The notes: generated by a model from the letters alone, not told the origin. DNA of 64,000 bases from JACCTU01 sp963700495 (GCA_963700495.1 CAVOXT010000001.1:744001-808000); one strand, 5' to 3'. Counted from the stretch's first letter, positions 48,210 through 57,193 are shown. Made by a program: numbers and translations.

Positions 48210-49322
48210 GTGATCGACGAGCTCAGGGAGACGCCGGAGGCCCTCTGGGGGTTCCTGCTCGCGATCGGCATCGTGCTCCTGCTGACGCCCGTCGTCGGAG
48301 GCGTCGCGCGCCGGATCGGGGCGGTCGACGACCCCGAGCCGCGGCGGCTGAACGAGCTCCCGATCCCGCGGCTCGGCGGTCTCGCGCTCTTCTTCGGGAT
48401 CCTCGTCCCGTCGCTCGCGTTCCTCGACCTCGGGCGCGAGGCGCGTGGGCTCCTGCTCGGCGCAACGATCGCGACGACCGTGGGCGCGCTCGACGACTTC
48501 CGCGGCCTCCTCTGGTGGCAGAAGCTCAGCGGGCAGGTGCTCGCGGCGGCGGTGCCTGCGGCGTTCGGGATCTATGTCGACCGGTTCACGTTCCCCTTCA
48601 TCGGGATCCACGAGCTGCCCACCTGGGTCGGAGTCGCGGCGACGATCGTCTGGGTCGTCGCGCTGATGAACATGGTCAACTTCCTGGACGGGATGGACGG
48701 GCTCGCGGCGGGGGTCTGCGGGATCGCGGGCTTCACCTTCGCGGTGATCGCTCTGTCGCTCGGGAAGCCGACCGCCGCCGTCTTCTCGGCGATCGTCGCG
48801 GGCGCGTGCTTCGGCTTCCTGCGGCACAACTTCTATCCGGCGCGGATCTTCATGGGGGACTCGGGCGCGCTGCTGCTCGGTTTTGCGCTGGCGACGATCT
48901 CGATTCAGGGGCTGCTCAAGACCGCTGCGACCGTTGCCCTGTTCTTCCCGCTCCTGATGCTGGCCGTGCCGATCATCGACACCGGCTTCGTGCTCGCGCG
49001 GCGGCTGAAGCACGGCCAGAAGCTCTACGTCGCCGACCAGGCGCACCTGCACTTCCGCTTCCTGCGACGGGGGTTCTCGCAGCGGCGCGCCGCGCTGACC
49101 ATGTACGCGTGGTGCATCACGCTCGCGGCCGCCGCGCTAGCGACCCGCTTCGTCCCGTTCCGCGAGGGCGGCGAGTGGCACCTCTGGCCGACGCTGCTCG
49201 CCGGCGCGATCGGCCTCGTCGCGGTCGCCTTCTCGGTCTACGTCGTCTACGTGCTCGAGCTCGTCAAGCTCACGACCCCGCGCAAACGCCGGCGCGAGGA
49301 GCCGGAACGGCGTATCGCCTGA
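48210..49322 (+). CDS. Undecaprenyl-phosphate glycosyl-1-phosphate transferase (WecA/TagO/MraY superfamily)
   Basis: A 370-residue polytopic enzyme, about ten to eleven membrane segments, that transfers a sugar-1-phosphate (probably GlcNAc-1-P) to undecaprenyl phosphate, starting a cell-surface polysaccharide. Motifs on cytoplasmic loops: GALDDF, NFLDGMDGLAAG, RIFMGDSGALLLGF and AHLHFRFLRRG. The HLHFR motif fits WecA/TagO better than MraY. The tail is strongly basic (PRKRRREEPERR). GTG at 48210, convergent with the kinase gene. Confidence 0.92.
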   Translation: MIDELRETPEALWGFLLAIGIVLLLTPVVGGVARRIGAVDDPEPRRLNELPIPRLGGLALFFGILVPSLAFLDLGREARGLLLGATIATTVGALDDFRGLLWWQKLSGQVLAAAVPAAFGIYVDRFTFPFIGIHELPTWVGVAATIVWVVALMNMVNFLDGMDGLAAGVCGIAGFTFAVIALSLGKPTAAVFSAIVAGACFGFLRHNFYPARIFMGDSGALLLGFALATISIQGLLKTAATVALFFPLLMLAVPIIDTGFVLARRLKHGQKLYVADQAHLHFRFLRRGFSQRRAALTMYAWCITLAAAALATRFVPFREGGEWHLWPTLLAGAIGLVAVAFSVYVVYVLELVKLTTPRKRRREEPERRIA

Positions 49323-49326
49323 CCGG

Positions 49327-51282
49327 CTACTCCAGGAATGCGGGCGTCACCGTGACCCAGATGGCCCCCGCGCCCGTCGCGATCGCGCTCGAGTGGAACC
49401 GCTGCTGACGTGACTCGGGTGCGACCCGGAGTGAGGACGCGATCTTCCCGGTGTCGGGATCGAAACGCAGAAGCACTCCCTCGCGGGAATCGTTCCACCA
49501 CAGCGAGCCGCCGGCGTAGCGCATCGATCCGAACCGGCTCGGCACCGAGGGGATCGTTCCCGTTACGCGAAGCGTGTTGCGGTCGACGCGGACGAGGCGT
49601 CCGCCCTCATCGGTCGCGTGGACCCACACGGCGTCGCCTCCGGACGCTGGCGCTCCACCGCCCTCCGTGAGCGCCCCTGCGCCCAAGACCGCACTCCCTG
49701 AGATCCGGGACGTGCGCGCGTCGACGCGAACGAGCTCCGAGAACCCGAAGTCGAAGACCCAGACCCACCGCTCGTCGTGGGAGATGCCGGTGATCGTCTG
49801 GCACGACCGCGGGATCGGAACTCGCGCGACGACACGCCCGGTCGACGGCGAAAGGCGCAGCACGGTATCGCGGTCGGAGGGACGAAGGCCTGACCATTCG
49901 AACAGCGGACAGTGGGCGTCTGGAGCCGATCCCAGGACCCAGACTGCCGTCTCGCCGGCCGCGACTCCGACGGGCGAGACGTCCAGGACGAACTCTCGCC
50001 TCTCGCCGTCGACACCGATGCGCGTGAGGACGCCCGTCCCATCCTTCCGAACGCCGACGAGCCAGGCTCCGGCCGAGTTCGCGGCGAGGAGCGGCCCGGA
50101 GTGATACGCGGCCGTCACCGGACCGGTCGAGATCGACGTCGTCCGCCGGACCGAGTTCGTCGAGGTGTCGAGCTGAGAGACGGTGCCGTCGCCGAGGTTG
50201 TAGACCCACGCCGTCCGGCCGGACACCGCGACTCCGGCCGGCTGTTCACCGACGTCGATCACAGCGCTCACACGGTTCTTCGCCGGATCGATCCGGACGA
50301 GCGTGTTGCCCCGAAGGGCGAGCGCGGAGCTGTCGCCGCCGCTGAACGCGAACGCCGCGGCCGCTGCGATCGTGATCAGCAGTCCGGCCGCCGCGACCAG
50401 CAGCGGCGTCCGCGGACGCACGACGAGCACGTCGGAAAGCCCGAGTGCGTCACACGCCGCGTTGACGAGCTCGCCGCAGCTCTCATGACGCCTCTGGGGA
50501 TCCTTTGCGAGCGCCTTCGCGACGACGCGGTCGACGGCTTCAGGCAGTTCACCTCGTCTCTCGGTGACACGCGGCGGTTCGGCGCGCATGTGCGCCCAGA
50601 GCACGGCCAGATCGGAGTCCCGCGGGAACGGCACCTCGCCGGTCAGGCACTCGTACAGCACGCAACCGAGGGCGTAGACATCCGCGCGCGAGTCGATGTC
50701 TTCGCGCTCGATCTGCTCGGGTGCGACGTAGTCGACCGTGCCGACGATCTGTGTCGTCGCGCGACCTCTCGCGCAATCGGCCGTCCGCTGGGCAAGCCCG
50801 AAGTCGGCGAGATACGAGTGCTCTCTGCCCGCCTGGAGGCTGATCAGGATGTTGGAGGGCTTCACGTCGCGATGGATCAGCCCGCGTGCGTGCGCGGCGT
50901 CGAGGGCGTCTGCGACGTCGCCGAGAAGTTGGAGCGCGCGCGCGGGCGTGAGCGGGGCTTCGTTCCGCAGCAAGCGCTTGAGGTCACTGTCCTCCACGTA
51001 GCGCATCGCGATGAAGAGCAGGCCGTCTGCCTCGCCGGCTGCGTGCACGGGAAGGATGTGGGGGTGTTCGAGCGACGCTGCGATCTTGGACTCGGTCAGA
51101 AACCGGCGACGGAAACCTTCGTCGCGCGCCAGCTCCGGTGCGAGCAGCTTCAACGCCACCTGCCGGTTCAGCCGCAGGTCGGTCGCCCGGTAGACAACGC
51201 CCATCCCGCCTCGTCCGATCAGCTCCTCGACGCGGTAGCCGAGCAGCTCGCTGCCGATGCGGACGTCTTCCGAGACGGGCAC
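49327..51282 (-). CDS. Receptor-type Ser/Thr protein kinase with extracellular beta-propeller-like domain
   Basis: A 651-residue PASTA-less PknB-like kinase. Cytoplasmic kinase domain (~1-265): GRGGMGVVY loop, Lys45 in VALKLL, HRDVKPSN catalytic loop, DFGLAQ, APEQ. One membrane segment (~294-316, LLVAAAGLLITIAAAAAF) leads to an outer domain of repeated strands (GNTLVRIDPAKNRV, GDGTVSQLDTSTNSV, DTVLRLSPSTGRVV, GGRLVRVDRNTLRV), typical of a six- or seven-bladed propeller sensor. Ligand unknown. GTG at 51282 behind AAAGGAG is chosen; the open frame upstream is non-coding. Confidence 0.92.
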   Translation of the reverse strand: MPVSEDVRIGSELLGYRVEELIGRGGMGVVYRATDLRLNRQVALKLLAPELARDEGFRRRFLTESKIAASLEHPHILPVHAAGEADGLLFIAMRYVEDSDLKRLLRNEAPLTPARALQLLGDVADALDAAHARGLIHRDVKPSNILISLQAGREHSYLADFGLAQRTADCARGRATTQIVGTVDYVAPEQIEREDIDSRADVYALGCVLYECLTGEVPFPRDSDLAVLWAHMRAEPPRVTERRGELPEAVDRVVAKALAKDPQRRHESCGELVNAACDALGLSDVLVVRPRTPLLVAAAGLLITIAAAAAFAFSGGDSSALALRGNTLVRIDPAKNRVSAVIDVGEQPAGVAVSGRTAWVYNLGDGTVSQLDTSTNSVRRTTSISTGPVTAAYHSGPLLAANSAGAWLVGVRKDGTGVLTRIGVDGERREFVLDVSPVGVAAGETAVWVLGSAPDAHCPLFEWSGLRPSDRDTVLRLSPSTGRVVARVPIPRSCQTITGISHDERWVWVFDFGFSELVRVDARTSRISGSAVLGAGALTEGGGAPASGGDAVWVHATDEGGRLVRVDRNTLRVTGTIPSVPSRFGSMRYAGGSLWWNDSREGVLLRFDPDTGKIASSLRVAPESRQQRFHSSAIATGAGAIWVTVTPAFLE

Positions 51283-51382
51283 GTCGTACTCCTTTCCGTG
51301 CCGTGGACGATAGATCGCGCTCGAGCCGGAAGAAAGAGCGAGGAGCGGCGTGTGAACCGCTCCTCGCTCTCCGGTCACCCGT

Positions 51383-51775
51383 TCACCCGGTAACCGCGGT
51401 CCTCCGGACCGGACGGCGAAACGCCAGCACCACGGCGCCGGCCGCGAGGGCGAGCGCGCCTGCCGCACCTCCCGCGCCGATTCCCGCGTCGCTCCAGTCG
51501 AAGCCGCGGCTGTCGGCTGCCGAGACGACGACGACCGGTCCGTTCGCACCGCCGTTCGCGCGAGCGCGGTCGTAGACGCTCTCGACGCGCAGGTGGTTGG
51601 GGAAGTCGGTGTGACCTGGCGTGAACGACTCTGCGTGCAGCCGCAGCGCGTTCGGGAAGTCCGTGTAGCCGGGAATGAACGTCTCGTCCTGCCCTTGCGC
51701 GACGGGAGTGAAGCCTGCGGCGAGCGCGAACGCGACACTCGCGACTAGCAGCGGCCTGGTTGCTCTTGCCTTCAT
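51383..51775 (-). CDS. Small exported membrane-anchored protein with duplicated motif, hypothetical
   Basis: A 130-residue protein: signal peptide (LLVASVAFALAAGFTPVAQG), then two tandem copies of F-PG-TDFPN-LR-ES (FIPGYTDFPNALRLHAES and FTPGHTDFPNHLRVES), a loop, and a C-terminal membrane segment (AGGAAGALALAAGAVVLAF) with basic tail RRPVRR. It is likely displayed outside the membrane. The family is not recognised. ATG at 51775 with AGGAG seven bases upstream. It lies between the receptor kinase gene (same strand) and the divergent BTAD regulator; interaction with the kinase sensor is only a guess. Confidence 0.7.
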   Translation of the reverse strand: MKARATRPLLVASVAFALAAGFTPVAQGQDETFIPGYTDFPNALRLHAESFTPGHTDFPNHLRVESVYDRARANGGANGPVVVVSAADSRGFDWSDAGIGAGGAAGALALAAGAVVLAFRRPVRRTAVTG

Positions 51776-51872
51776 GTCGATCTCCTTGGGTTCGGCTTTC
51801 GTGTGGGCTTCGACGATGCGCCTCGACGGTCAACGCAGACGCAACTGCGGCGGAAAGCCTTGGTAAATCGAG

Positions 51873-51900
51873 CCGCGAGCCGCTACGTTGCTGCTCGCGG
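51873..51900. promoter_or_regulatory. Inverted repeat around a -10-like box upstream of the BTAD regulator gene
   Basis: CCGCGAGC (51873-51880) and GCTCGCGG (51893-51900) form a perfect 8-bp inverted repeat with a 12-bp spacer that contains TACGTT, a -10-like hexamer. The ATG at 51909 follows nine bases later. It has the form of an operator, possibly for autoregulation. Confidence 0.5.
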
Positions 51901-51908
51901 AGCGCGCG

Positions 51909-53544
51909 ATGGAGTTTCGAATCCTTCGGACCCCTCGAAGTCGTTGCCGACGATCGCGTCCGCCCCCTCGGGCGCGGACGGCAGCGAGCGCTGCTGGCGA
52001 TTCTGCTCCTGCGGGCGAACCAGATCGTTCCGACCGACCGTCTGATCGACGATCTCTGGGCCGGAGAGCCTCCGCCGACCGCGCCGAAGATGGTCCAGAT
52101 GTACGTCGCGGAATTGCGCAGAGCGCTCGAACGGGACGTGCTCGGGACGGTGTCCCCGGGCTACACGCTTCGGGTCGAGGACGACGAGCTCGACCTCGAC
52201 CGCTTCGAGCGCCTGGTCGAGGAGGCGAGGGAGAGTGAGCCGAAGTCCGCCGCCGCGCTGCTTCGCACAGCACTTGCGCTCTGGCGCGGTCCGCCCCTCG
52301 GTGAGTTCGCGTACGAGGCCTGGGCGCTAACAGAGATCGGGCGGCTCGAGGAACTGCGTCTGGCGGCGCTCGAGGATCGATTCGAGGCCGATCTGGCGAC
52401 AGGGCGCGCGGGCGAGATCGTCGGCGAGCTGGAGGCTGTGGCGCGTGAGCATCCGCTCCGCGATCGGCTCAACGCACAGCTGATGATCGCGTTCTACCGC
52501 GCAGGGCGGCAGGCTGAGGCACTCCTGCACTATCGCCGCACGCGCGCAATGCTGCTCGACGAGCTGGGGCTCGAGCCCAGCCAGTCGCTTCAGCGCCTCG
52601 AGCGGGCGATCCTCGCGCAGGATCGGTCGCTCGACGTCTCCCCGGATCGGGTTGTGGACGGAGGTCTCCACGTCGACCGCGGCGGGCTCGACGGCGGGCT
52701 TGCCTCCCAGGAGAACGCGATTCTCCTGGTCCCGCGCGACGAACGCCGGCTGGCCGACCTGGTCGCTCTCGCCGAGCCGCTTGCGGCCGCGCGGCCGGCG
52801 CGGGAGCTCATCGTCGCGCGTGTCGTGTCCACAGCCGATCCGGAAGCGCTCAGGCGCGCAAGCGAGCACCTCGTCGCGCAGCGCGACGACCTCGTCGGCC
52901 GAGGGCTGGCGGCGCGCGTGGCCGTGTTCACGTCGCCCTCTCCGGGTGAGGACATCGCGCGGCTCGCAGCCGACCACGCCGTGGACCTCGTGCTGACTGA
53001 TGTGTCGCACGACGATCCGCTGGCCGAGGACGTCGCCGCCGTGGTCGGGGCCGCACCGTGCGACATTGCGCTCTACGTTGGCGAGGCGCCTCACCTCGGC
53101 CCGGGTGCGCCGGTGCTCGTGCCGTTCGGTGGGGCGGAGCACGACTGGGCGGCGCTCGAGCTCGGGGCCTGGATCGCGCGCTCGCATCAGGTCGGCTTGA
53201 CCTTGCTGGGGAGCGCATCGCGGAGGCAGCGCCGCGACGCCAGCCGGCTGCTCGCCGATGCCTCGTTGCTCGTTCAGAAGACGGCCGGGGTCGTCGCCGA
53301 GCCTCTGCTCTGTCGCCCCGGTGTGGACGAGCTCGTCGCTGCCGCCGCAGGCGCGGGCCTGCTCGTGGTCGGGCTGTCGGAACGCTGGCGTGAGGAAGGG
53401 CTCGGGCCGTTTCGGCTCGCGCTGGCCGAACGATCGCCGGCGCCCGCCATCTTCGTTCGCCGCGGCCCACGCCCGGGCGGCCTCGCCCCGGCGGAGAGCC
53501 GGACGCGGTACACGTGGTCGCTGTCCGAGACGTCGGTCCCGTGA
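51909..53544 (+). CDS. BTAD-type transcriptional activator fused to universal-stress-like C-terminal region (one-base insertion near N-terminus)
   Basis: Corrected length about 544 residues. N-terminal OmpR-type winged helix (LEVVADDRVRPLGRGRQRALLAILLL... RLIDDLWAGEPPPTAPKMVQMYVAELRRAL) followed by a BTAD helical repeat domain (DLDRFERLVEEA...LLHYRRTRAMLLDELGLEPSQ), ending near 250: the core of AfsR/SARP activators. Instead of an NTPase, residues ~270-530 look like two universal-stress-type alpha/beta domains (ILLVPRDERRLADLVALAEPLA..., VLVPFGGAEHDWAALELGAWIA...). One extra base near 51927 separates MEFRIL from GPLEVV; expected MEFRILGPLEVV. Probably a sequence error. Confidence 0.85.
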
Positions 53545-53586
53545 CGGAGTCGCGCGCCGGGCCGAAGAGCGGCAAGTAACAGACTG

Positions 53587-54318
53587 TTACTTGTGCTCGC
53601 CCCGCCGCGCGCGGTCGACGAACGACTCGACGAGTGCGTTGAACGGCTCGCCGAGCCGGGGGATCGTGTGGCCCGCGCCCGGAAGGACCGCGCGCTGCGC
53701 GCCAAGGCGCTCCTCGAGGACGTCGCAGACCGCGTCGAACGCCTTGCTGTGCCCGCCCGACACGACGAGCTTCGGGAAGTCGGTCGCCGCAAGCTCCTCG
53801 AGCGGGATCACCGCCTCGGTCGGCCAGCGCTCGGCGATCGCGGCGCGGCCGCCGGCTTCCAGCACCGGCGAAAGCGGGTCGGGGAGGCGGAGCGCCGAGC
53901 CGACGAGCGGGAGGAAGAGCTCGAGGTACCCGCGCGGGTCCTGCGGAACACCGGAGGCGAAGTGCCCGAGGAACTCCTCGACGGCGGGGTCTCCGCGGGC
54001 GATGCCGAACGCGGGCGGCTCAATCACGGTGAGCGAGCCGAGCGCCGCCCGCGGCGCGGCCAGCAGCGACACGACCCCACCGTAGGAGTGCCCCACGAGG
54101 TGGTCCCCCGGCTCGAGCACGGCGAGCAGCTCGTCTGCCTGGTCGTCGAAGTCGATCCGCTCGAGCGGCGGGTTCGGCGGGTACCCGGACCGGATCGGCA
54201 CCACGAGCTTGAAGCGCGACGCGAGCGGCTTCTGAGCGTTCCAGGTCAGCCAGCCGGGCGCCACGCTGCCGTGCACGAGCACGAGCCGGGGTCCTTCGCC
54301 GAGCGTCTCCACGTGCAT
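53587..54318 (-). CDS. Alpha/beta hydrolase
   Basis: A 243-residue alpha/beta-hydrolase. Oxyanion region LVLVHGSVAPGW, nucleophile elbow GHSYGGVVSLLA (Ser), acid region near KLVVSGGHSKAFD, and His in GAGHTIPRLGEPFN. The substrate is not evident. ATG at 54318 (MHVETLGEG) is chosen because homologues start there; the frame is open further upstream. It is convergent with the BTAD gene and divergent from the ATP synthase operon. Confidence 0.87.
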   Translation of the reverse strand: MHVETLGEGPRLVLVHGSVAPGWLTWNAQKPLASRFKLVVPIRSGYPPNPPLERIDFDDQADELLAVLEPGDHLVGHSYGGVVSLLAAPRAALGSLTVIEPPAFGIARGDPAVEEFLGHFASGVPQDPRGYLELFLPLVGSALRLPDPLSPVLEAGGRAAIAERWPTEAVIPLEELAATDFPKLVVSGGHSKAFDAVCDVLEERLGAQRAVLPGAGHTIPRLGEPFNALVESFVDRARRGEHK

Positions 54319-54384
54319 CGAACGAGCGTACAAAATCGGCCGGAATCGGCCAAACCATGCGGAATCCAGTGTCACGAGCTTTGG

Positions 54385-54390
54385 TATGCT
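54385..54390 (+). promoter_or_regulatory. -10-like box for the ATP synthase operon
   Basis: TATGCT ends seven bases before GTG at 54398. It overlaps the in-frame ATG at 54386, which is therefore unlikely to be the start. Confidence 0.4.
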
Positions 54391-54397
54391 CGCCGCG

Positions 54398-54598
54398 GTG
54401 GTGGAGCCCGCCCGCCCGTCCTTTCAGCTTGCCGGCGCAGGGGGAACCCTGATCGGGATGACGGCCGCCTGCGCCGTCGTCGGGGCGCTCGCCGGCTGGG
54501 CGCTCGGCTCGTGGCCCGTCGGCCTGATGGTCGGGGTCGTGATCGGGATCCCCGTCGGGATCTTTTCGGTCTATCGCCGCTACCGGGAGGCGTTTTGA
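54398..54598 (+). CDS. AtpZ/AtpI-like small membrane protein of the ATP synthase operon
   Basis: About 66 residues with two hydrophobic helices: LIGMTAACAVVGALAGWALG and VGLMVGVVIGIPVGIFSVY, ending RRYREAF. This two-helix hairpin with a short basic tail is the AtpZ type (F0F1-ATPase assembly or Mg/Ca-channel-like partner of AtpI). GTG at 54398 is preferred because a -10-like box covers the ATG at 54386. It is the first gene of the operon. Confidence 0.8.
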   Translation: MVEPARPSFQLAGAGGTLIGMTAACAVVGALAGWALGSWPVGLMVGVVIGIPVGIFSVYRRYREAF

Positions 54599-54606
54599 GG
54601 CTCGCC

Positions 54607-54990
54607 ATGTTCGAGACGCCGCGGGCGGTTCCCGGCCGGCTGCTCCCCACACTCGCCGCGGGCGGTCTGCTGCTGCTCGCGCTCCCCGTCTTCCTCGCCG
54701 CCGACCTGCCGCTGGCGGGGTGGGTGCTCGCGACCGTGCTCTGGCTCGCGGGCGAGGCGCTCTCACTCCTCCTCGCGCGGCTCGGTCTCGGCGCCGATAA
54801 GCTCGCGGCCTCGGGTGTGGTCGGGATCGGCATGACCTTGCGCTCGGTTGCGGTCGGCGTCGTGCTGATCGCGGTCGCAGCGTCGGACGCGCGGCTCGGT
54901 CTCTCGGCCGCGCTCCTCTACGCGTTCGCGTACACGCTCGAGCTCGGCGTCTCGCTGGCGACGTACTTCGGCCAGGAGACGGCCCGATGA
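54607..54990 (+). CDS. atpI: ATP synthase subunit I-like membrane protein
   Basis: A 127-residue protein with four hydrophobic segments (LLPTLAAGGLLLLALPVFLAA, WVLATVLWLAGEALSLLLA, VGIGMTLRSVAVGVVLIAVAA, LSAALLYAFAYTLELGVSLA). Size and position between atpZ and atpB match AtpI, which helps assemble the c-ring. ATG at 54607 has GAGG six bases upstream; TTG at 54595 overlapping the upstream stop is possible. It overlaps atpB by four bases. Confidence 0.75.
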   Translation: MFETPRAVPGRLLPTLAAGGLLLLALPVFLAADLPLAGWVLATVLWLAGEALSLLLARLGLGADKLAASGVVGIGMTLRSVAVGVVLIAVAASDARLGLSAALLYAFAYTLELGVSLATYFGQETAR

Positions 54991-55853
54991 AGCTTCTGCT
55001 GCTGAATGCGATCACGCTCGCTGCCGAGTCGAGCAACGGCGAGGAGGAGAAGTTCGACCCCTCGCACGAGTTCGAGCTGCCCGCCTGGGTTCCGATCCAC
55101 ATCGGGCCGCTCGACATGTCGATCAACAAGGCCGTGGTCTACCTCTGGATCGGCTGCGCACTGACGATCCTGCTCGGGGTCGGCCTGATGCGCTGGCGCA
55201 TCGGCGTCAGGCCGGACCGCCGGCAGACGATCGGCGAGTCGATCTACGAGATCGCGCAGGTGCAGGTCGCCGAGCAAGGCCTGCCGACCAAGGCAATCGG
55301 GCGCTGGTTCCCGTACGTCGCCTCGCTGATGCTCTTCATCTGGACCCTGAACATGGTCGGGTTCATCCCGTTGCCCTTCACCGGGGAGACGTGGGAGGTC
55401 GGCGGGCTGGACGTGCCGGTGTGGGGGATCTATGCGGCGACGTCGTCGATCTCGGTCACCCTTGCGCTGGCGCTGATGACCTGGGTCTTCACGCATGTGG
55501 AGGGCATCAGGGAGAACGGTCCGGTCAAGTACTTCAAGAGCTGGATCCCCGAGGTCCCGAAGGCGATGTTGCCGCTCCTGATCCCGCTCGAGATCCTCGG
55601 CCAGTTCATGCGGCTCATTTCGCTCTCCGTTCGTCTCTACGCGAACATGCTCGCGGGCCACATGCTGATCCTGACCTTCCTCGGTCTGATCTTCCTGCTC
55701 AACGGCGTCTTCTTCGTACTACTCCCCATATTGCTCGGCCTCGCGTCGCTCTTCTACATCTTCGAGGTCGTGATCGTCGTCTCGATCCAGGCGTTCATCT
55801 TCGCCGCTCTGTCAGCCATCTACATCGGCTCGGCGATCGAGCCGGAGCACTAA
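54987..55853 (+). CDS. atpB: ATP synthase F0 subunit a
   Basis: A 288-residue proton-channel subunit with five to six membrane helices. The essential Arg lies in SLSVRLYANMLAGHM, and the last helices (LFYIFEVVIVVSIQAFIFAALSAIYIG) form the exit channel. ATG at 54987 overlaps the upstream stop (ATGA). The N-terminal FDPSHEFELPAW before the first helix is typical. Confidence 0.95.
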   Translation: MKLLLLNAITLAAESSNGEEEKFDPSHEFELPAWVPIHIGPLDMSINKAVVYLWIGCALTILLGVGLMRWRIGVRPDRRQTIGESIYEIAQVQVAEQGLPTKAIGRWFPYVASLMLFIWTLNMVGFIPLPFTGETWEVGGLDVPVWGIYAATSSISVTLALALMTWVFTHVEGIRENGPVKYFKSWIPEVPKAMLPLLIPLEILGQFMRLISLSVRLYANMLAGHMLILTFLGLIFLLNGVFFVLLPILLGLASLFYIFEVVIVVSIQAFIFAALSAIYIGSAIEPEH

Positions 55854-55861
55854 GGAGAGAC

Positions 55862-56125
55862 ATGTCCAACCTCGTTCTTGCCGCCACCGAGGGGAACGTC
55901 GTCGACCTCGGCAAGGCGATTGCCCTCGCGCTCGGCATCGGGCTCGGCGCACTCGGCGCGGGCGTCGGCATCGGCAACATCTTCGGCTCGATGATCCAGT
56001 CGGTCGCGCGCCAGCCCGAGCTCCGCGGAGAGCTGCAGGGCATCATGTGGCTCGGCTTCGCGCTCACCGAGGCGGTCGTCTTCTACGGCCTCATCGGCGG
56101 CCTCCTGGCGTTCGTGCTCGTCTGA
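55862..56125 (+). CDS. atpE: ATP synthase F0 subunit c
   Basis: An 87-residue two-helix proteolipid: glycine-rich first helix (ALALGIGLGALGAGVGIGNI), polar loop SVARQPELRGELQ, and ion-carrying Glu70 in GFALTEAVVFYGLIGG. I see no sodium-type ligand set, so proton coupling is likely. AAGGAGAG precedes ATG at 55862. Confidence 0.95.
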   Translation: MSNLVLAATEGNVVDLGKAIALALGIGLGALGAGVGIGNIFGSMIQSVARQPELRGELQGIMWLGFALTEAVVFYGLIGGLLAFVLV

Positions 56126-56128
56126 TCG

Positions 56129-56659
56129 ATGCTGCCGGTCGCCGACAACAGCCTGATCCAGCCCATTCCGGGCCTGATGGTCTGGACGCTGATCTCGTTC
56201 GGGATCACGTTCTTCGTGCTGAAGAAGTTCGCCTTCGGGCCGATCCAGGGCGTCATCGACACGCGGCGGGAGCGGATCCGCCAGTCGCTCATCGAAGCCG
56301 ACAACGCCCGCGACGAGGCGCGCAGGCTGCTCGAGGAGCACCGCGACCTGATGAACCAGGCGCGCGGCCAGGCCGAGGAGATCCTCGCCGAGGCTCGGCG
56401 CGTCGCCGAGTCGCAGCGCGAGCGCGCGCGCAAGGAGAGCGACGAGGACCGGCAGCGGCGGCTCGAGGAGACCCGTCGCCAGATCGAGGCCGAGACGCAG
56501 CGCGCGCTGGCCGAGATCAGGCGCTCGGTCGCCGACCTCGCACTCATCGCGGCCGAGAGGGTGACCGCCGGAGCGCTCGACGCGTCTTCACACCGCAAGC
56601 TGATCGACGATGCGATCGGCGAGCTCGACTTCTCGAAGCTGGAGAAGGAAGTCGTCTAG
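56129..56659 (+). CDS. atpF: ATP synthase F0 subunit b
   Basis: A 176-residue stator subunit: one N-terminal membrane helix (LMVWTLISFGITFFVLKKFAF) then a long charged coiled coil (RERIRQSLIEADNARDEARRLL...) reaching F1. The ATG at 56129 follows atpE by three bases. Confidence 0.94.
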   Translation: MLPVADNSLIQPIPGLMVWTLISFGITFFVLKKFAFGPIQGVIDTRRERIRQSLIEADNARDEARRLLEEHRDLMNQARGQAEEILAEARRVAESQRERARKESDEDRQRRLEETRRQIEAETQRALAEIRRSVADLALIAAERVTAGALDASSHRKLIDDAIGELDFSKLEKEVV

Positions 56660-57190
56660 ATGGCCGTCGCGCACCGCATCTACGCACGTGCGCTCTTCGA
56701 CGCAGCCAAGGAGCGAGGCCGGCTGAAGCAGGTGCACGAGGACCTCGGCGACTTCGCCCAGGCTGCCCGCGACGTGCCGGAGCTGCATGCGCTGCTCGAG
56801 AACCCCGAGATCGACCATCGCGCCAAGCAGGCTGTGCTCGGCGAGCTGCTCACCGGGGGGGACGAGCTCGTGCACAACTTCCTGCTCGTCCTCGTCGAGA
56901 AGGGCCGCGCCGGCGAGCTCGAGGAGATCGTCCGCGAGTTCGAGGCGCTCGTCGCCGACGAGGAGCACCGGCTCGAGGTCGAGCTGACGACGGCCTACGA
57001 GCTGTCGGACGACGAGGCGAAGGAGATCCTCGCGCAGATCGAGCAGCAGAGCGGCAGGCAGGTGGAGGCGACTCGCCGCGTCGACCCGAGCATCATCGGC
57101 GGCTTCGTCCTCCTGGCCGGCTCGATGCGCGTGGACGCCAGCATCCGCGGACGGCTCGACCGTCTACGACAAGAGATCAAAAGGAGCTAG
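56660..57190 (+). CDS. atpH: ATP synthase F1 subunit delta
   Basis: A 176-residue stator subunit joining b to the top of F1: helical N-terminal domain (MAVAHRIYARALFDAAKERG) and the C-terminal strand GGFVLLAGSMRVDASIRGRLDRLR. ATG at 56660 directly follows the atpF stop with no gap. Confidence 0.94.
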   Translation: MAVAHRIYARALFDAAKERGRLKQVHEDLGDFAQAARDVPELHALLENPEIDHRAKQAVLGELLTGGDELVHNFLLVLVEKGRAGELEEIVREFEALVADEEHRLEVELTTAYELSDDEAKEILAQIEQQSGRQVEATRRVDPSIIGGFVLLAGSMRVDASIRGRLDRLRQEIKRS

Positions 57191-57193
57191 GAC

